DNA of 64,000 nt. Origin: an uncultured Verrucomicrobiae bacterium (lineage in GTDB: Bacteria; Verrucomicrobiota; Verrucomicrobiia; Limisphaerales; UBA1100). Below, in pieces: positions 8,087-17,821 of this stretch (the first letter of the stretch is position 1; each line of letters starts with the position of its first letter). The notes under the pieces were generated by a model. That model was not told the DNA's origin, ran no database searches, and saw nothing but the letters and a program-made list of their open reading frames with translations. The DNA is taken from NCBI GenBank assembly GCA_937775205.1, contig CALKBX010000024.1, positions 1-64,000 on the forward strand, read 5' to 3'. A program made the translations under genes and the position numbers.

Positions 8087-9307
8087 ATGCGCGTCATTCT
8101 TGTAATGTTCATATTGGCCAGTGTTGCCGACACCGAGGCGAGGTCGACCATAAAGGCTCTCACCGATCATCTGGCCCTTCCTAAATCAAAGCGGCCTCCA
8201 CTCATACAGCAACCCTTCGCTACGGTTACACTCACCAAGGCTGATGCCATGCAGGCACAACAACTGCTCTGGGGCGACCACCTCGCGCAAATACGCGCCA
8301 CCCGCGCGGCGGAGATGAAGGCGAAGGTGATCGAGATTGGCAAGCATACCATGCGGTTTGAGTTTTTTGTATATGGCCAAAAGCCAAAAAGCGGGCGGAG
8401 CCTATTCATTTCCATGCATGGCGGCGGCAATGCATCTGCGCGGCTTAACGACAGCCAATGGGAAAATCAAAAACGGTTATACCGGCCCGCTGAAGGTATA
8501 TACGTGGCACCGCGCGCGCCGACAAATACTTGGAACCTCTGGCACCAAGGCCACATCGACGGATTCTTCGATCGGCTGATTGAAAACTTTGTGGTGCTGC
8601 ATGGCGTGAATCCAAATCGCGTTTACCTTATGGGCTACTCCGCGGGCGGTGACGGCGTATACCAACTCGCGCCACGCATGGCGGACCGGTTTGCAGCCGT
8701 GGCAATGATGGCCGGTCATCCCAACGAAACCTCTCCTCTGGGCCTACGCAACCTTCCTTTCACTCTCCACGTCGGTGAACGTGATGGTGGCTTCAATCGT
8801 AACAAGGTTGCTGCTAGTTGGAAAACCCAACTGGCCAACCTCCACCAAGCTGATCCGGGCGGTTACGTCCACCATGTGCAAATTCACCCCGGCCTCGGCC
8901 ATTGGATGAACCGCCGCGACGCTGTCGCCGTGCCATGGATGGCCAAATTCTCACGCAACCCCCTGCCAACTCGCGTTGTTTGGAAACAGGATGATGTGCG
9001 TCATGAGTCGTTCTACTGGCTTGCCGCGCCCATGAAGGAAACCAGCGGGCGGATTCAAATCACCGCCGCAATCGATAAGCAAGCCATCACTCTTGACGGC
9101 CCGGCGGGCAAGAAATTTTTGGTCCGATTGAACGACGGGCTTGCAAATCTGGACCAAATAATTTCCATCACCGCCAACGGCAAACAGGTTTACAACAGCA
9201 AAGTCAATCGCACTATTGCCACCCTTGCACGTACTCTCCTTGCTCGCCACGACCCTCACCTCATGTTCAGCACCGAGATTGAAATCAAGCTGCCGCCAAG
9301 GAATTGA
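8087..9307 (+). CDS. Alpha/beta hydrolase (PHB depolymerase/esterase-like)
   Basis: A short hydrophobic N-terminus (MRVILVMFILASVADTEA) could be a signal peptide. The hydrolase core follows: SMHGGGNAS oxyanion region, VYLMGYSAGGDGVYQ with nucleophile Ser in G-Y-S-A-G, an Asp candidate in VGERDGGFN and a His in PGLGHWMN. The C-terminal 110 residues form a beta-rich domain (VVWKQDDVRHESFYWL onwards), also seen in large secreted esterases. It probably cleaves ester bonds of a polymeric or acylated substrate outside the cell. The gene lies 85 bp after repeat copy D and ends just before copy E. Confidence 0.8.
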   Translation: MRVILVMFILASVADTEARSTIKALTDHLALPKSKRPPLIQQPFATVTLTKADAMQAQQLLWGDHLAQIRATRAAEMKAKVIEIGKHTMRFEFFVYGQKPKSGRSLFISMHGGGNASARLNDSQWENQKRLYRPAEGIYVAPRAPTNTWNLWHQGHIDGFFDRLIENFVVLHGVNPNRVYLMGYSAGGDGVYQLAPRMADRFAAVAMMAGHPNETSPLGLRNLPFTLHVGERDGGFNRNKVAASWKTQLANLHQADPGGYVHHVQIHPGLGHWMNRRDAVAVPWMAKFSRNPLPTRVVWKQDDVRHESFYWLAAPMKETSGRIQITAAIDKQAITLDGPAGKKFLVRLNDGLANLDQIISITANGKQVYNSKVNRTIATLARTLLARHDPHLMFSTEIEIKLPPRN

Positions 9308-9310
9308 GAT

Positions 9311-9358
9311 TGCCCGCCAGCCTCCGCCTCACCGGTTCTGGTGTAAATGCTGTTGAGA
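9311..9358 (-). repeat. Dispersed ~48-bp repeat, copy E (no gene attached)
   Basis: The copy begins four bases after the esterase stop codon and contains GCCCGCCAGCCTCCGCCTC and GGTGTAAATGCTGTTGAG. In the leader-bearing orientation it reads into the esterase 3' end and no start codon with the shared signal peptide follows. Confidence 0.75.
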
Positions 9359-9541
9359 TATTGCGAAAACAATCTGTCCGCGTCAATGTTTTGCCCGCAA
9401 GAATCGATGGGCCACCTCCCGCCCCCGGTTGTCAGTTTTTTAACACACTTTTAACACAGGTTTGGGGGTAACTAAGCTTGTTAACGGTTTCCAAAATGGG
9501 TGTTTTGCGGAAGAGTTGCTCAGCTTGCTGAGAAAGATCGG

Positions 9542-9659
9542 CGCATTTGCCTGACGTACAGTCCCGCCCCTGCGGGCGATTGGCGCAGTGGCTAGCGCAG
9601 CGGCTTTACACGCCGTTGGTCGCGGGTTCGAATCCCTCATCGCCTACCGGTTTTTTTCA
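9542..9659 (+). repeat. 118-bp direct repeat containing tRNA-Val (right copy)
   Basis: Matches 1414-1531 over its whole length with two visible substitutions, in the T-stem and at the 3' terminal base of the tRNA. Just upstream are two TTTTAACACA motifs; a similar TTTTAACACAG lies downstream of the left copy near 1600. It is the probable right boundary of the island. Confidence 0.85.
9574..9649 (+). tRNA. tRNA-Val (TAC anticodon), copy 2, CCG end
   Basis: The sequence and cloverleaf are the same as the copy at 1446, with two changes. Position 50 is C, giving a C-U mismatch in the T-stem instead of the G-U pair of copy 1, and the encoded 3' end is CCG instead of CCA. It could still be functional if the end is repaired by CCA-adding enzyme, or it may be a decaying duplicate. 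Confidence 0.75.
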
Positions 9660-9708
9660 AATTATCAAGGCGCAGAGAGGCTGGGTTCCTGATGCTTGAT
9701 TTTCTTGC

Positions 9709-10614
9709 CTATTTTCCCTGCACTGCATTTCCTGCTCCCAAGGCTGCGGCGGGTTGGAAGGGTCGGCTTAGGCTGGTCTGCGGCGCGCCTTCGGTTCCGC
9801 CTCCGCGGGAGTTAAGATGCGCATCAATCGCGGCATTAAACGTCGCGGAGTTTACCTGCAGCACGCTGCCATCGGCCAATGCTTGCTGACCTTGGTCCTT
9901 ATCGAGCTGCGCCATTATGTAAGGCGAGAGGCGCTTGACCTCCGCTGGCGGCGTGGTTTCCGTCAGTTCATCCGCGCCCACAAACCGGGTGGAGTTGCCA
10001 GCGGGATTCTTCACCACTTTGCAAATTGCTTGATAACGGGCAATGATCCAATTGCTGCCAAAGGGCTTAATGCAGGGGTGTTCCGTATTGCGCGTGAGGC
10101 CCACGATGGTGGCCGGTAATAACTGGTCGCCTCCGTGGCAAACTGAATAACTGATGCCCGTCGTATCCATCTCCCGCAGTGCCCGGAAATTGATTTCCAT
10201 TTTTTCATTGTTTGCCTCCGCCATGGGGTCGCATGGCGAGAGCAATGTCTTGGGCGTGCTCAACGCGTTGCGGATGGTGGGGATGCAAAACACCGTGGAC
10301 ACATCACGCACGCGGCGATTGGCCGGCGCTTGATTGGGGAAGGGCTGCGAGCCCGCTAGCCCGGTAGTGACTTGCGCCTGTTCCTCGAGCGTGAGCATCC
10401 ATGGAAACTTGCTGTCGTAATCATTGGCAAACCCCAGAAGGCTCAGGTTGACTTGTCGCAAATTGCTGGCGCACCGCAGGCGATTTGCTTTTTTTTGCGC
10501 CCGCGCCAGTACTGGCAACAGGAGGGCAGCCAAGATGCCGATGATGGCGACGACCACCAGCAGTTCGATCAACGTAAATCCGCGCCGCGAATGGTTTGGG
10601 TAACAAGCTTGCAT
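9709..10614 (-). CDS. Pseudopilin-type prepilin protein
   Basis: The start at ATG 10614 leaves a short leader ([12 protein letters not shown]) before the cleavage/methylation motif [28 protein letters not shown]; an in-frame ATG at 10653 is an alternative. The single hydrophobic helix and the following [17 protein letters not shown] segment are typical of the pseudopilin-like proteins that are very abundant in Verrucomicrobiota and Planctomycetota. The remainder is a globular domain of about 250 residues with several Cys and Asn/Gly-rich turns. It would be processed by a prepilin peptidase and exposed on the outer face of the inner membrane. The substrate or partner is unknown. Confidence 0.85.
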   Translation of the reverse strand: MQACYPNHSRRGFTLIELLVVVAIIGILAALLLPVLARAQKKANRLRCASNLRQVNLSLLGFANDYDSKFPWMLTLEEQAQVTTGLAGSQPFPNQAPANRRVRDVSTVFCIPTIRNALSTPKTLLSPCDPMAEANNEKMEINFRALREMDTTGISYSVCHGGDQLLPATIVGLTRNTEHPCIKPFGSNWIIARYQAICKVVKNPAGNSTRFVGADELTETTPPAEVKRLSPYIMAQLDKDQGQQALADGSVLQVNSATFNAAIDAHLNSRGGGTEGAPQTSLSRPFQPAAALGAGNAVQGK

Positions 10615-10774
10615 GACTGTGTAAATGCTAACTAGAACAGTGATTCTTGCCAATGGAAAAAGTTGTCAATGTAGCCGGGGCCGGCGGCCCGGGTCGCGAC
10701 ACACCGGGCCGAGACTACAAAAAAGGAAAGCCCCAGCCAAAGCCAAGGCTTCCCTATGCCCCCTTGAGTTTTCC

Positions 10775-13159
10775 TTAGCGCCATTGCCACCAGCGGTTTT
10801 TGCTCCCGCGGCGGAAGGGCTTACGTTTTTTTACGACCAATCGGCCTTCAATGTTGCCTTCCGCGCCGCGCCAGCCATCCACGGCGATGTGGTACGTCTG
10901 ACCGCGCCGCACGTTGAACCGCACGCGGCTGGTGAGTCGCCCGCCGCTGTCATCATCGCGCGCCACGCGCCGCAAGCTATCGAGCGTATTGCCGCGGTAA
11001 ACGGCCATCACGGTGTCGAAGTCGCTGCCGCGCAGGGTGATGTCGCCCCGGCCCGAGCGCGGGGCGGTCCAAGTGAACCACACTGATTTCTCTGCCTTAC
11101 GCCAGTAATGGCGCGCCTCGCCACCTTCCGCGGTGGCCGCCACATTTGTGAAGCCAGCCAAGCTTGCGCGGCGTCCGCTCAAGCCGGCTGATTCATCGAA
11201 GTCATCATTCTCCGGCGGATGCACCACCGCCACCGTGAGACTTGCGCTGGCCGAATCTTTGCCCGCCGCGCTGGCTTCGGCGATGAGGGTGAGATCGGTT
11301 ACGCTTGCGTCATCGGTCACCACGAGTGCCGCCGTGTACACCCCGTCATTTACCGTGGCATCCGGTGCCACGCCATCATCGGCAAACGTTAGCGAAATGC
11401 CGCCTGCGCTGCCTGTTACCGTGGCGCCTGTTACCGGCGTCACATCCGTTACGCTTGCGAACACCGCCGCGGTGCGTCCGCCGCGCAAGGGATCTTCCGA
11501 AACGCTGAGCGTCAACTCCAGCGAGCCATCGTCCGCGCCATCCAGTGCGTTGCCCGCATTGGCGAGGCCACCGCTGACGGTGCGCCCGCGCAGTGAATCG
11601 AGAAACACACTGGTGTTCAGCAAACGCGCCTTCGCTTGTGTGGCGCTTAGTGAGCTATCGTGCGCCAGCAGCAGCGCCATTACGCCTGCTACGTGGGGCG
11701 TGGCCATGCTGGTGCCGCTGTAGTAGGCGTAGCTGTCGTCGGAGTCGGCCACCGTGGAAAAAATATCCACGCCCGGTGCGCCGAGGTCGACGGTGGTTTT
11801 GCCGTAGTTGGACCAACTGGCCAAACTGCCCGCGCGGTCGATCGCGGCTACCGCGATGATGTTATCGAGGTCATACGCGCTAGGATAGCTGGGCGAGTTG
11901 TCCGTATCCAAACCGCTGTTGCCCGCCGCCGCGATGAACAGCACGCCGGCATCCTCCGCGCGTTTGATGGCATCGTACAGGCTTTGGCTGAAGCCGCCGC
12001 CGCCCCAGCTGTTGCTGAGCACTTTGGCGCCTTTGCTCACCGCGAAGTCGATGCACGTCACCGCGCCGCTGGTGTAGCCGCTGCCTTGTGCGCTGAGGAA
12101 TTTGCATCCCATCAAACGCACTTGCCAAGCGACGCCCACGTGCGCGTAGCCGTCGTTGGCCGATGCGCCGATCGTGCCCGCGCAATGCGTGCCGTGCCCG
12201 TGATCATCCATCGGATCACCGTCGTTGTTGATGACGTCGATGCCGTGCACGTTGTCCACGTAGCCGTCGCCGTCGTCATCAATTCCGTTGTCGGCAATCT
12301 CATCGGGGTTCACCCACATTTGATTTCGCAACTCCTGATGAGTGTGGCGAATGCCTGTGTCGATGACCGCCACCAAAACATCAGTGGAACCGGTGGTCGC
12401 ATCCCACGCCTTTGCCGCGCCGATGTCGATGCCCGCGCGCCCGCCGTTTTGGCCCGTGTTGTTCAGGCCCCACAACCAACCGTTTACGTAGCCTTCATCT
12501 GCGGGTTCTCCCGCGCGCGTTAGCACATAATCCGGCTCAGTCGATTCAAATGCATCCGTCGATTGCAAAGCTTTTAGCCCCGTCATCAACTGCATCTCGC
12601 CATCCAACGCCGCGTGTTCGCCCTCCGCCGGCGGTAAATCAATCGCCACCCAGCCCAAGCCGTTCAAGGCATTCGGTTCATTTGCAAGCTGCGCGCCGAT
12701 GCCATCCAGCGCCGCACGCAAATCAGCGAGGGACATTCCGTGTTTCACCCGCGCTATCACTCGCGAAGGGTGTGCCGGTTGTCCGTTGTATATGACCGTG
12801 CCCTTCGGCAACTTCGCCACCAATGGTGCACCTTGTCGAACCGCGTGCGCCCGCCAATCGCGCCCACTTTCATTGGGCGTGGTTGCTGTGCGATGTTTCA
12901 ACACGAACGCATCACTCACCGGTTCCGTCTTCTTGCGAACGTGGGTTTGGAACTGCTGATCGCGCACTGAACGAGCCGCCGATTGCGCCTGTTCCCGCAT
13001 CCCCGCTAACCGCTCCGCCGCCCCTGTGCGCTCTTGCGCCGAGGTCGGTTGAGAAGAAACCGGGTTGTCTTTAGTCTTGGGAATTCCCCACCAGAGCAGA
13101 ATTGCAGTGAGGCTGAAAACCGCCGCTAATGCGGTCGGTCGGGTATTATTATCTTTCAT
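10775..13159 (-). CDS. Secreted subtilisin-like serine protease (S8) with C-terminal PPC-like domain
   Basis: The order is: signal or membrane segment (about residues 9-25), charged linker, an N-terminal propeptide-like domain (about 125-215), then the S8 catalytic domain. The triad is visible as Asp in VAVIDTGI, His in DDHGHGTHCAG and Ser in SGTSMATPHVAG. A DDDGDGYVD stretch after the Asp motif is likely calcium-binding. A beta-sandwich of about 100 residues follows, then a pre-peptidase C-terminal-like domain (VWFTWTAPRSG...DFDTVMAVYRG...). The tail is strongly basic (KKRKPFRRGSKNRWWQWR). It should be an exported endopeptidase. At 794 aa it is a typical multidomain subtilase. Confidence 0.92.
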   Translation of the reverse strand: MKDNNTRPTALAAVFSLTAILLWWGIPKTKDNPVSSQPTSAQERTGAAERLAGMREQAQSAARSVRDQQFQTHVRKKTEPVSDAFVLKHRTATTPNESGRDWRAHAVRQGAPLVAKLPKGTVIYNGQPAHPSRVIARVKHGMSLADLRAALDGIGAQLANEPNALNGLGWVAIDLPPAEGEHAALDGEMQLMTGLKALQSTDAFESTEPDYVLTRAGEPADEGYVNGWLWGLNNTGQNGGRAGIDIGAAKAWDATTGSTDVLVAVIDTGIRHTHQELRNQMWVNPDEIADNGIDDDGDGYVDNVHGIDVINNDGDPMDDHGHGTHCAGTIGASANDGYAHVGVAWQVRLMGCKFLSAQGSGYTSGAVTCIDFAVSKGAKVLSNSWGGGGFSQSLYDAIKRAEDAGVLFIAAAGNSGLDTDNSPSYPSAYDLDNIIAVAAIDRAGSLASWSNYGKTTVDLGAPGVDIFSTVADSDDSYAYYSGTSMATPHVAGVMALLLAHDSSLSATQAKARLLNTSVFLDSLRGRTVSGGLANAGNALDGADDGSLELTLSVSEDPLRGGRTAAVFASVTDVTPVTGATVTGSAGGISLTFADDGVAPDATVNDGVYTAALVVTDDASVTDLTLIAEASAAGKDSASASLTVAVVHPPENDDFDESAGLSGRRASLAGFTNVAATAEGGEARHYWRKAEKSVWFTWTAPRSGRGDITLRGSDFDTVMAVYRGNTLDSLRRVARDDDSGGRLTSRVRFNVRRGQTYHIAVDGWRGAEGNIEGRLVVKKRKPFRRGSKNRWWQWR

Positions 13160-13500
13160 GGATGGTACCTTTCTGTTTTACGAAGGCCCATTCAGCCGGG
13201 GAGCTAATACAACCTCACACAACAATTCCAAACCCGCAATGGATGGCGCGACGAAGGTTGTTACCCCCATACGTAAAATACGTATGCGGAAAATATTAGC
13301 AAAGGAGTCAGAAGATGGAGATCAGACGCTAGAACAAGAATGTAGCTGGGTCGCTGGTTCAGAAACTAATTTTTAAAAACCAATGATCAAGATTCAAAGA
13401 AGTTCCAACAAAAAATGACCAAACCCCGAAGGATCCGAGAGCCCAAGTTGGGCTCTCCTCCAATGGCTCTCTTTTGAGCCTTGATAATTGATAATTCCTA
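13160..13500. other. Intergenic region between subtilase and guaA
   Basis: No coding sequence is supported here. The stretch is AT-richer than its neighbours. It holds a near-palindrome (GTAAAATACGTATGCGGAAAA area, about 13270-13295), the hairpin listed at 13437, and short direct repeats of TTGATAATTGATAATT at 13480-13497 just after the guaA stop. Confidence 0.5.
13437..13457 (-). terminator. Hairpin downstream of guaA, possible terminator
   Basis: GAGAGCCC and GGGCTCTC form a perfect 8-bp stem around a 5-nt loop, 44 bp after the guaA stop on the minus strand. No clean U-tract follows immediately, so intrinsic termination is only possible. Confidence 0.45.
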
Positions 13501-15042
13501 TCACTCCCACTCAATCGTGCCAGGGGGTTTGCTGGTGATGTCGTAGCAGACTCGGTTTACGCCGTCGACTTCGTTGATGATGCGGTTAGAGATGGTTTCG
13601 AGCAATGCGGGGGGGAGCTTTACCCAGTCGGCGGTCATTCCGTCTTGGCTGTCCACAACGCGGACGGCGATGGTGAATTCGTAGGTGCGTTCGTCGCCCA
13701 TCACGCCCACGCTTTTTACGGGGAGCAGCACGGCGAAGCTTTGCCACACTTTGTAATACCAACCGGCATCTCGGATGGCGGACATCACAATGCGATCGGC
13801 GTTGCGGAGGATTTCGAGGCGTTCTTCGGTGACTTCGCCGAGCAAGCGCACGGCGAGGCCGGGACCAGGGAAAGGTTGGCGCCACACGACTTCTTTGGAC
13901 AACCCAAGCTCGAGGCCAAGTAGGCGCACTTCGTCTTTAAACAAATTTCGCAGCGGCTCAACGAGTTTGAATTTCATGTTCTTCGGCAGGCCGCCTACGT
14001 TGTGATGGCTTTTGATGAGCGAGGCGGGGTTGCCATCGATGGGCACGGATTCGATGACGTCCGGATACAGTGTGCCTTGCGCGAGGAATTTGGCTTTGCC
14101 GACTTTGCGGGTGGCTTTTTGGAAAACGTCAATGAAGGTGTTGCCGATGATTTTGCGTTTGGTTTCGGGGTCGGTGACGCCTTTGAGTTTGCGCAGGAAT
14201 AACGCGGCGGTGTCTTCGTATAAAAATTTGCAAGTGAAGTTGTCGCGGAATAATTTTTGTACCGCCTCCGCTTCGTTGGCGCGCAGCACGCCGTTGTTTA
14301 CAAAAATGCAGGTGAGCTGATCGCCAATGGCGCGGTGGATGAGCGCGGCGGCCACGCTGGAATCCACGCCGCCGGAGAGGCCAAGGATGACGTGTTCGCC
14401 ACCCACTTGCGCGCGGATGTCTTCGACAGATTGGTCGATGTAGCTGCGCATCGTCCAGGTGCGTCCGCAGCCGCAGATTTTGTGCACGAAATTGCTGATG
14501 ACCTTTTTGCCTTTGGGGGTGTGGACGACTTCAGGATGAAACTGCAGGCCAAAGAAACGTCGCTTGCGGTTTTCGATTGCCGCGTGCGGAGAATTTTCTG
14601 TGACGGCGACGGTTTTGAAACCGGTGGGCAGCTTGGTGAGTTTATCGCCGTGGGAATTCCACACCTGCAAATTCTTAGGCAGTTTGCCAAACAATTCGCA
14701 GCGGCTGTCTTTCACCGTAAGATTGCCTTTGCCGTACTCGCGTTTGGTGCCGCGCTCGACTTTGCCACCGAGATATTTGGCCATCAGCTGCAGCCCAAAA
14801 CAAATGCCCAGCATCGGCACGCCCAGCTCGAATATTTTTTTGTCCGGCAACGGCGCTTTGCGGCTGTAAACACTCTGCGGTCCGCCGGAAAGAATGATGC
14901 CTTTGGGGTTCAGCGCGGCGATTTCTGCGGCGGGCGTGTGATAGGGCAGTATGGTGGAAAGCACCTTGGCCTCACGAATACGCCGCGCAATCACCTGCGT
15001 ATATTGCGAACCAAAATCAAGAATGACAATTTGCTCTCGCAT
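13501..15042 (-). CDS. guaA: GMP synthase (glutamine-hydrolysing)
   Basis: It converts XMP, ATP and glutamine to GMP in the cytoplasm. The class I glutamine amidotransferase domain comes first: [10 protein letters not shown], nucleophile Cys in LGICFGLQ (C81), and His/Glu in FGLQFHPEV. The ATP pyrophosphatase domain has the PP-loop SGGVDSS, and the C-terminal dimerisation domain ends in PPGTIEWE. The start at ATG 15042 ([10 protein letters not shown]) gives 513 aa, the usual length; an upstream in-frame extension to 15159 has no conserved residues. Confidence 0.97.
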   Translation of the reverse strand: MREQIVILDFGSQYTQVIARRIREAKVLSTILPYHTPAAEIAALNPKGIILSGGPQSVYSRKAPLPDKKIFELGVPMLGICFGLQLMAKYLGGKVERGTKREYGKGNLTVKDSRCELFGKLPKNLQVWNSHGDKLTKLPTGFKTVAVTENSPHAAIENRKRRFFGLQFHPEVVHTPKGKKVISNFVHKICGCGRTWTMRSYIDQSVEDIRAQVGGEHVILGLSGGVDSSVAAALIHRAIGDQLTCIFVNNGVLRANEAEAVQKLFRDNFTCKFLYEDTAALFLRKLKGVTDPETKRKIIGNTFIDVFQKATRKVGKAKFLAQGTLYPDVIESVPIDGNPASLIKSHHNVGGLPKNMKFKLVEPLRNLFKDEVRLLGLELGLSKEVVWRQPFPGPGLAVRLLGEVTEERLEILRNADRIVMSAIRDAGWYYKVWQSFAVLLPVKSVGVMGDERTYEFTIAVRVVDSQDGMTADWVKLPPALLETISNRIINEVDGVNRVCYDITSKPPGTIEWE

Positions 15043-15251
15043 CGGAAAAGCGGACAGACTGCCGTTTCCATTCGCGAAGGCGAGCCAAAAGTGTCCCCAC
15101 TTTTGGCGGTTGATGGTTCTTAGTTGATGGTTGATGGGAAAACTATCAACCCTCAACAATCAACCAAGGCCGAAGGCCGTACGCCCAAAGGCCGTTGACA
15201 CCCTCCCTCGCGGGCTCTAGGTTGAGTCGCTCTTTTACGGATTTATAAAAT

Positions 15252-15983
15252 ATGCTGGAGATTACTGAAACACTTTTGGTGCTGCAAGACCGCGACCGCA
15301 CCATTGTCCAAGGCCGCGCCGAGATTGTGGGGCTGGAGATCGAGCGCGTCTCGGTCAATGAACGCTCCGCCACCGCCGAGGCCGCGCAGGCCGATGCGGA
15401 GCAGGCGGGCAAGGAGTTGGAGGTCAAGAAAAACGCCCTTGAGATGGAAGCCGCCGGCGAGCAGACAAAAATCATCACCTATTCCAAGCAACAACTGGAG
15501 ACGAAGGATAACACGCAGTACCGCGCGTTGGTGAAGCAGGTTGATGATTGCAAAAAGAACATCTCCGACTTCGAGACCGACGAGCTTATGGTGCTTGAGG
15601 AAATGGACGTAAACGCCGAGACGCAAAAGCAAACCAAGGCCGACCTCGATGCTGCCAATCATGACATGGCGACCGCGCTATCGGAAATCGACGAACGCGA
15701 AACGAATCTGCAAAAGCAAATCGGCGAGACTGAAACCCTCCGCGCCGAGACCGCCGCGCAAATTGATGAGGACACGCTTTCCCGGTACGATCGTTTGCTG
15801 AAAAAAGGCCGCTCCAACATCGTCGTCGGCGTGGAGCACGGCGCCTGCGGAGGTTGCCACATGAAGCTCCCCACCGCCGAAGTGGCCAACCTCAAGAGCA
15901 GTCAGGAAGTGAACTATTGCCCCAACTGCAGCTGCATCATTTACTACACCCGCAGCATGGATTTGACCGTTGAGAAAGCGTAG
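15252..15983 (+). CDS. Coiled-coil protein with C4-type zinc ribbon (COG1579-like)
   Basis: Residues 1-180 form a long antiparallel-type coiled coil rich in Glu, Ala, Lys and Gln. The C-terminal domain carries two Cys pairs, CGGCH and CPNC, giving a C4 zinc ribbon. This layout matches the COG1579/zf-RING_7 family, whose members are cytoplasmic and proposed to bind nucleic acid. The gene lies directly upstream of the RNase P RNA gene on the same strand, with about 57 bp between, so co-transcription is possible. The precise role is unknown. Confidence 0.88.
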   Translation: MLEITETLLVLQDRDRTIVQGRAEIVGLEIERVSVNERSATAEAAQADAEQAGKELEVKKNALEMEAAGEQTKIITYSKQQLETKDNTQYRALVKQVDDCKKNISDFETDELMVLEEMDVNAETQKQTKADLDAANHDMATALSEIDERETNLQKQIGETETLRAETAAQIDEDTLSRYDRLLKKGRSNIVVGVEHGACGGCHMKLPTAEVANLKSSQEVNYCPNCSCIIYYTRSMDLTVEKA

Positions 15984-16040
15984 CCCGGGCGGCTGCTTGT
16001 TTTTCCTTCCCCAACTCTCTGAAACCTCTTAGCCTGTCTC

Positions 16041-16433
16041 CACCTTGGAAGGGTGGAGGATCGCTTTCGGCAATTGCCGGGAGAGGAAAGTCCGAACACC
16101 GCAGGACACGATGCCGCGTAACTCCGGTTCCGCCGGAGATACACTCGGGCAGCTCACTCGCGAGGGTGGGTTGACGGAAAGTGCCACAGAAAATATACCG
16201 CCACGGCTTCGGCCGGGGTAAGGGTGAAAAGGCGGGGTAAGAGCCCACCGCGCCGAGCGCAAGCGAGGCGGCACGGCAAACCCCATCGGGTGCAAGGCCA
16301 AATAGAGGGCACGGGGCGGTCCGCCCCCGAATCGGAAACGGTTCAAGCCCCGGGTAAGGCTGCAACAGATAAATGGTCCTCTCCGCGGGGCAACCCGCGC
16401 AGACAAAATTCGGCTTACAGCCCTTCCAAGGTG
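16041..16433 (+). ncRNA. rnpB: RNase P RNA (bacterial type A)
   Basis: The 5' strand CACCTTGGAAGGG pairs perfectly with the 3' strand CCCTTCCAAGGTG to form helix P1, which fixes both ends. Inside, the conserved GAGGAAAGTCC (CR I) and the downstream ACAGAAAATATACCG and AGGGTGAAAAGGCGGGGTAAGAG-type segments mark the catalytic core. The late ACAGATAAATGG...ACAAAATTCGGCTTACAG block is the conserved 3' part. The RNA cleaves 5' leaders from pre-tRNAs with the protein RnpA, which is not in this window. Confidence 0.95.
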
Positions 16434-16641
16434 CTTTTCCTGCTGAAATCCAAAGGCATCTGATCCGTTAATCGCCTGGCCATATCCAATATAAAATTTA
16501 TGATTATTGTAATTTTCCAATGTATCAGATTTCCGCAGAGTGGAGTTGGTGGGTGTGTGAATTACTGTCGCAAGCGGCAGCTTCGTTGGTGGTCTCGGTA
16601 ACAGGACTTGTCTCCTGGTTTGTTTTCCGCACAATGACCTG

Positions 16642-17697
16642 GTGAGCGGCATCATTGGCCATACCTTGTATGCATTGCTGGGTGCCCGCGCGGCGACGGC
16701 GCGGGGTTTACCACTGGCGCGGGTGATGGGACGGCATTTGCCCAGCTATCTCTGCGGCGCGTATCTCGGGGCAGATGTGGGCACGGTGCCGGCTGTTACC
16801 TGCGTGGACACTGGTGCGCTAGTGGGTTACGGCGCGGAACGCGTGACACGCAGCCCGCTCACCGGAGGCGCCGTGAAACCGTGGAAGTTGGAACTGGGTA
16901 AGGTAGCTTACACGCCGCTCGACATTCATAATCTGTTTTATGGACGCGCACACGTCGTCTTTGGTTGGGCGGTCAAAGACGGGCCTCTGGCAATTCCTTG
17001 GACAAAGCTGCCCGCGTACTTTGCCTCCGTGCTGCGGGATGCCCGTGCGTTGCATGGCCCGGGTGAGCGACAACTGGCCTACGCGTTGGGGTGGATGACG
17101 CATGTGGTGGGTGATGGCCTCATCAAGTCTATAGCTCCCGGCATGGATTTACATATGCTTGATGGAAAATACACCCCGGCTAATCGGCCTATTCAGGACC
17201 TTGTGAGCTTTCACGAGATTGGCATCAAGGAACTGAAACTTGATTGGCCCGCGTTACTGCGTGACGTGGTGGAGTGCCCCATTGAGCCGCTGCAAATGCA
17301 CTACATGCGTGTGGGTGCCGCGCGGGGCTCGCTGGGCAAAATGCATCCTATTGGATGGGCCCCACGCCACGAGGCACTGCTACTCGAAGTGATGGCCGTG
17401 AACCGCCGTTATCAGCGCATTCGTAACGACCGCATTCTCAAGCAACTCAAACTGCGTCCCACACCCGACGGTCCGCAGTGCGATCCCGCCCTCAGCCAAC
17501 GCGCCAAGGGATTGACATACCCGGAAATGGTTGTGCTGGCGGACAAGGCCAATTTCCGCCATGCCCTCTGGCAAATCGGCGAGGCCATTGCCAACCTGTT
17601 TGCGGAGGTAGGTGAACTTACTAACGAATTGGATAAGCAACCCAATCTCACCCGCCCTGATTGGCCTACACTTACTCGACGCTGGAAAAAGAAATAA
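16642..17697 (+). CDS. Zinc-dependent phospholipase C-like domain protein
   Basis: The start is GTG at 16642; no in-frame ATG lies upstream before a stop. The N-terminal part has GHTLYALLGAR, and later HNLFYGRAHVVFGW and GWMTHVVGDG, a His/Asp pattern like the zinc-dependent phospholipase C (PF00882-type) domain in which His and Asp residues bind metal. A charged C-terminal half of unknown function follows. There is no obvious signal peptide. Whether it has lipase activity is unclear, since many bacterial proteins with this domain are uncharacterised. Confidence 0.65.
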   Translation: MSGIIGHTLYALLGARAATARGLPLARVMGRHLPSYLCGAYLGADVGTVPAVTCVDTGALVGYGAERVTRSPLTGGAVKPWKLELGKVAYTPLDIHNLFYGRAHVVFGWAVKDGPLAIPWTKLPAYFASVLRDARALHGPGERQLAYALGWMTHVVGDGLIKSIAPGMDLHMLDGKYTPANRPIQDLVSFHEIGIKELKLDWPALLRDVVECPIEPLQMHYMRVGAARGSLGKMHPIGWAPRHEALLLEVMAVNRRYQRIRNDRILKQLKLRPTPDGPQCDPALSQRAKGLTYPEMVVLADKANFRHALWQIGEAIANLFAEVGELTNELDKQPNLTRPDWPTLTRRWKKK

Positions 17698-17821
17698 AAC
17701 CGCCAGCCACTTCACTTTCCCGGCGAGTGCATTTGGGTTCACAGACAAGGTGAAGGGTTTGCTGGAATCAGCCGCACTTCACGTTTGCCCGCCTGTCGAC
17801 GAGGGGGTAGGGTTCTGAGAA

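Noticed and set aside
10775-13159. Long plus-strand frames opposite the subtilase gene (for example 11660-12523)
   Set aside because: They are low-complexity Ala/Arg/Val-rich shadows of the subtilase, whose triad and domains are unmistakable on the minus strand.
14257-15123. Long plus-strand frame opposite guaA
   Set aside because: It is the complement of a fully conserved GMP synthase and has no motif of its own.
16029-16655. Minus-strand frame across the RNase P RNA
   Set aside because: It covers a structured RNA gene with conserved RNase P elements; the protein reading is meaningless.
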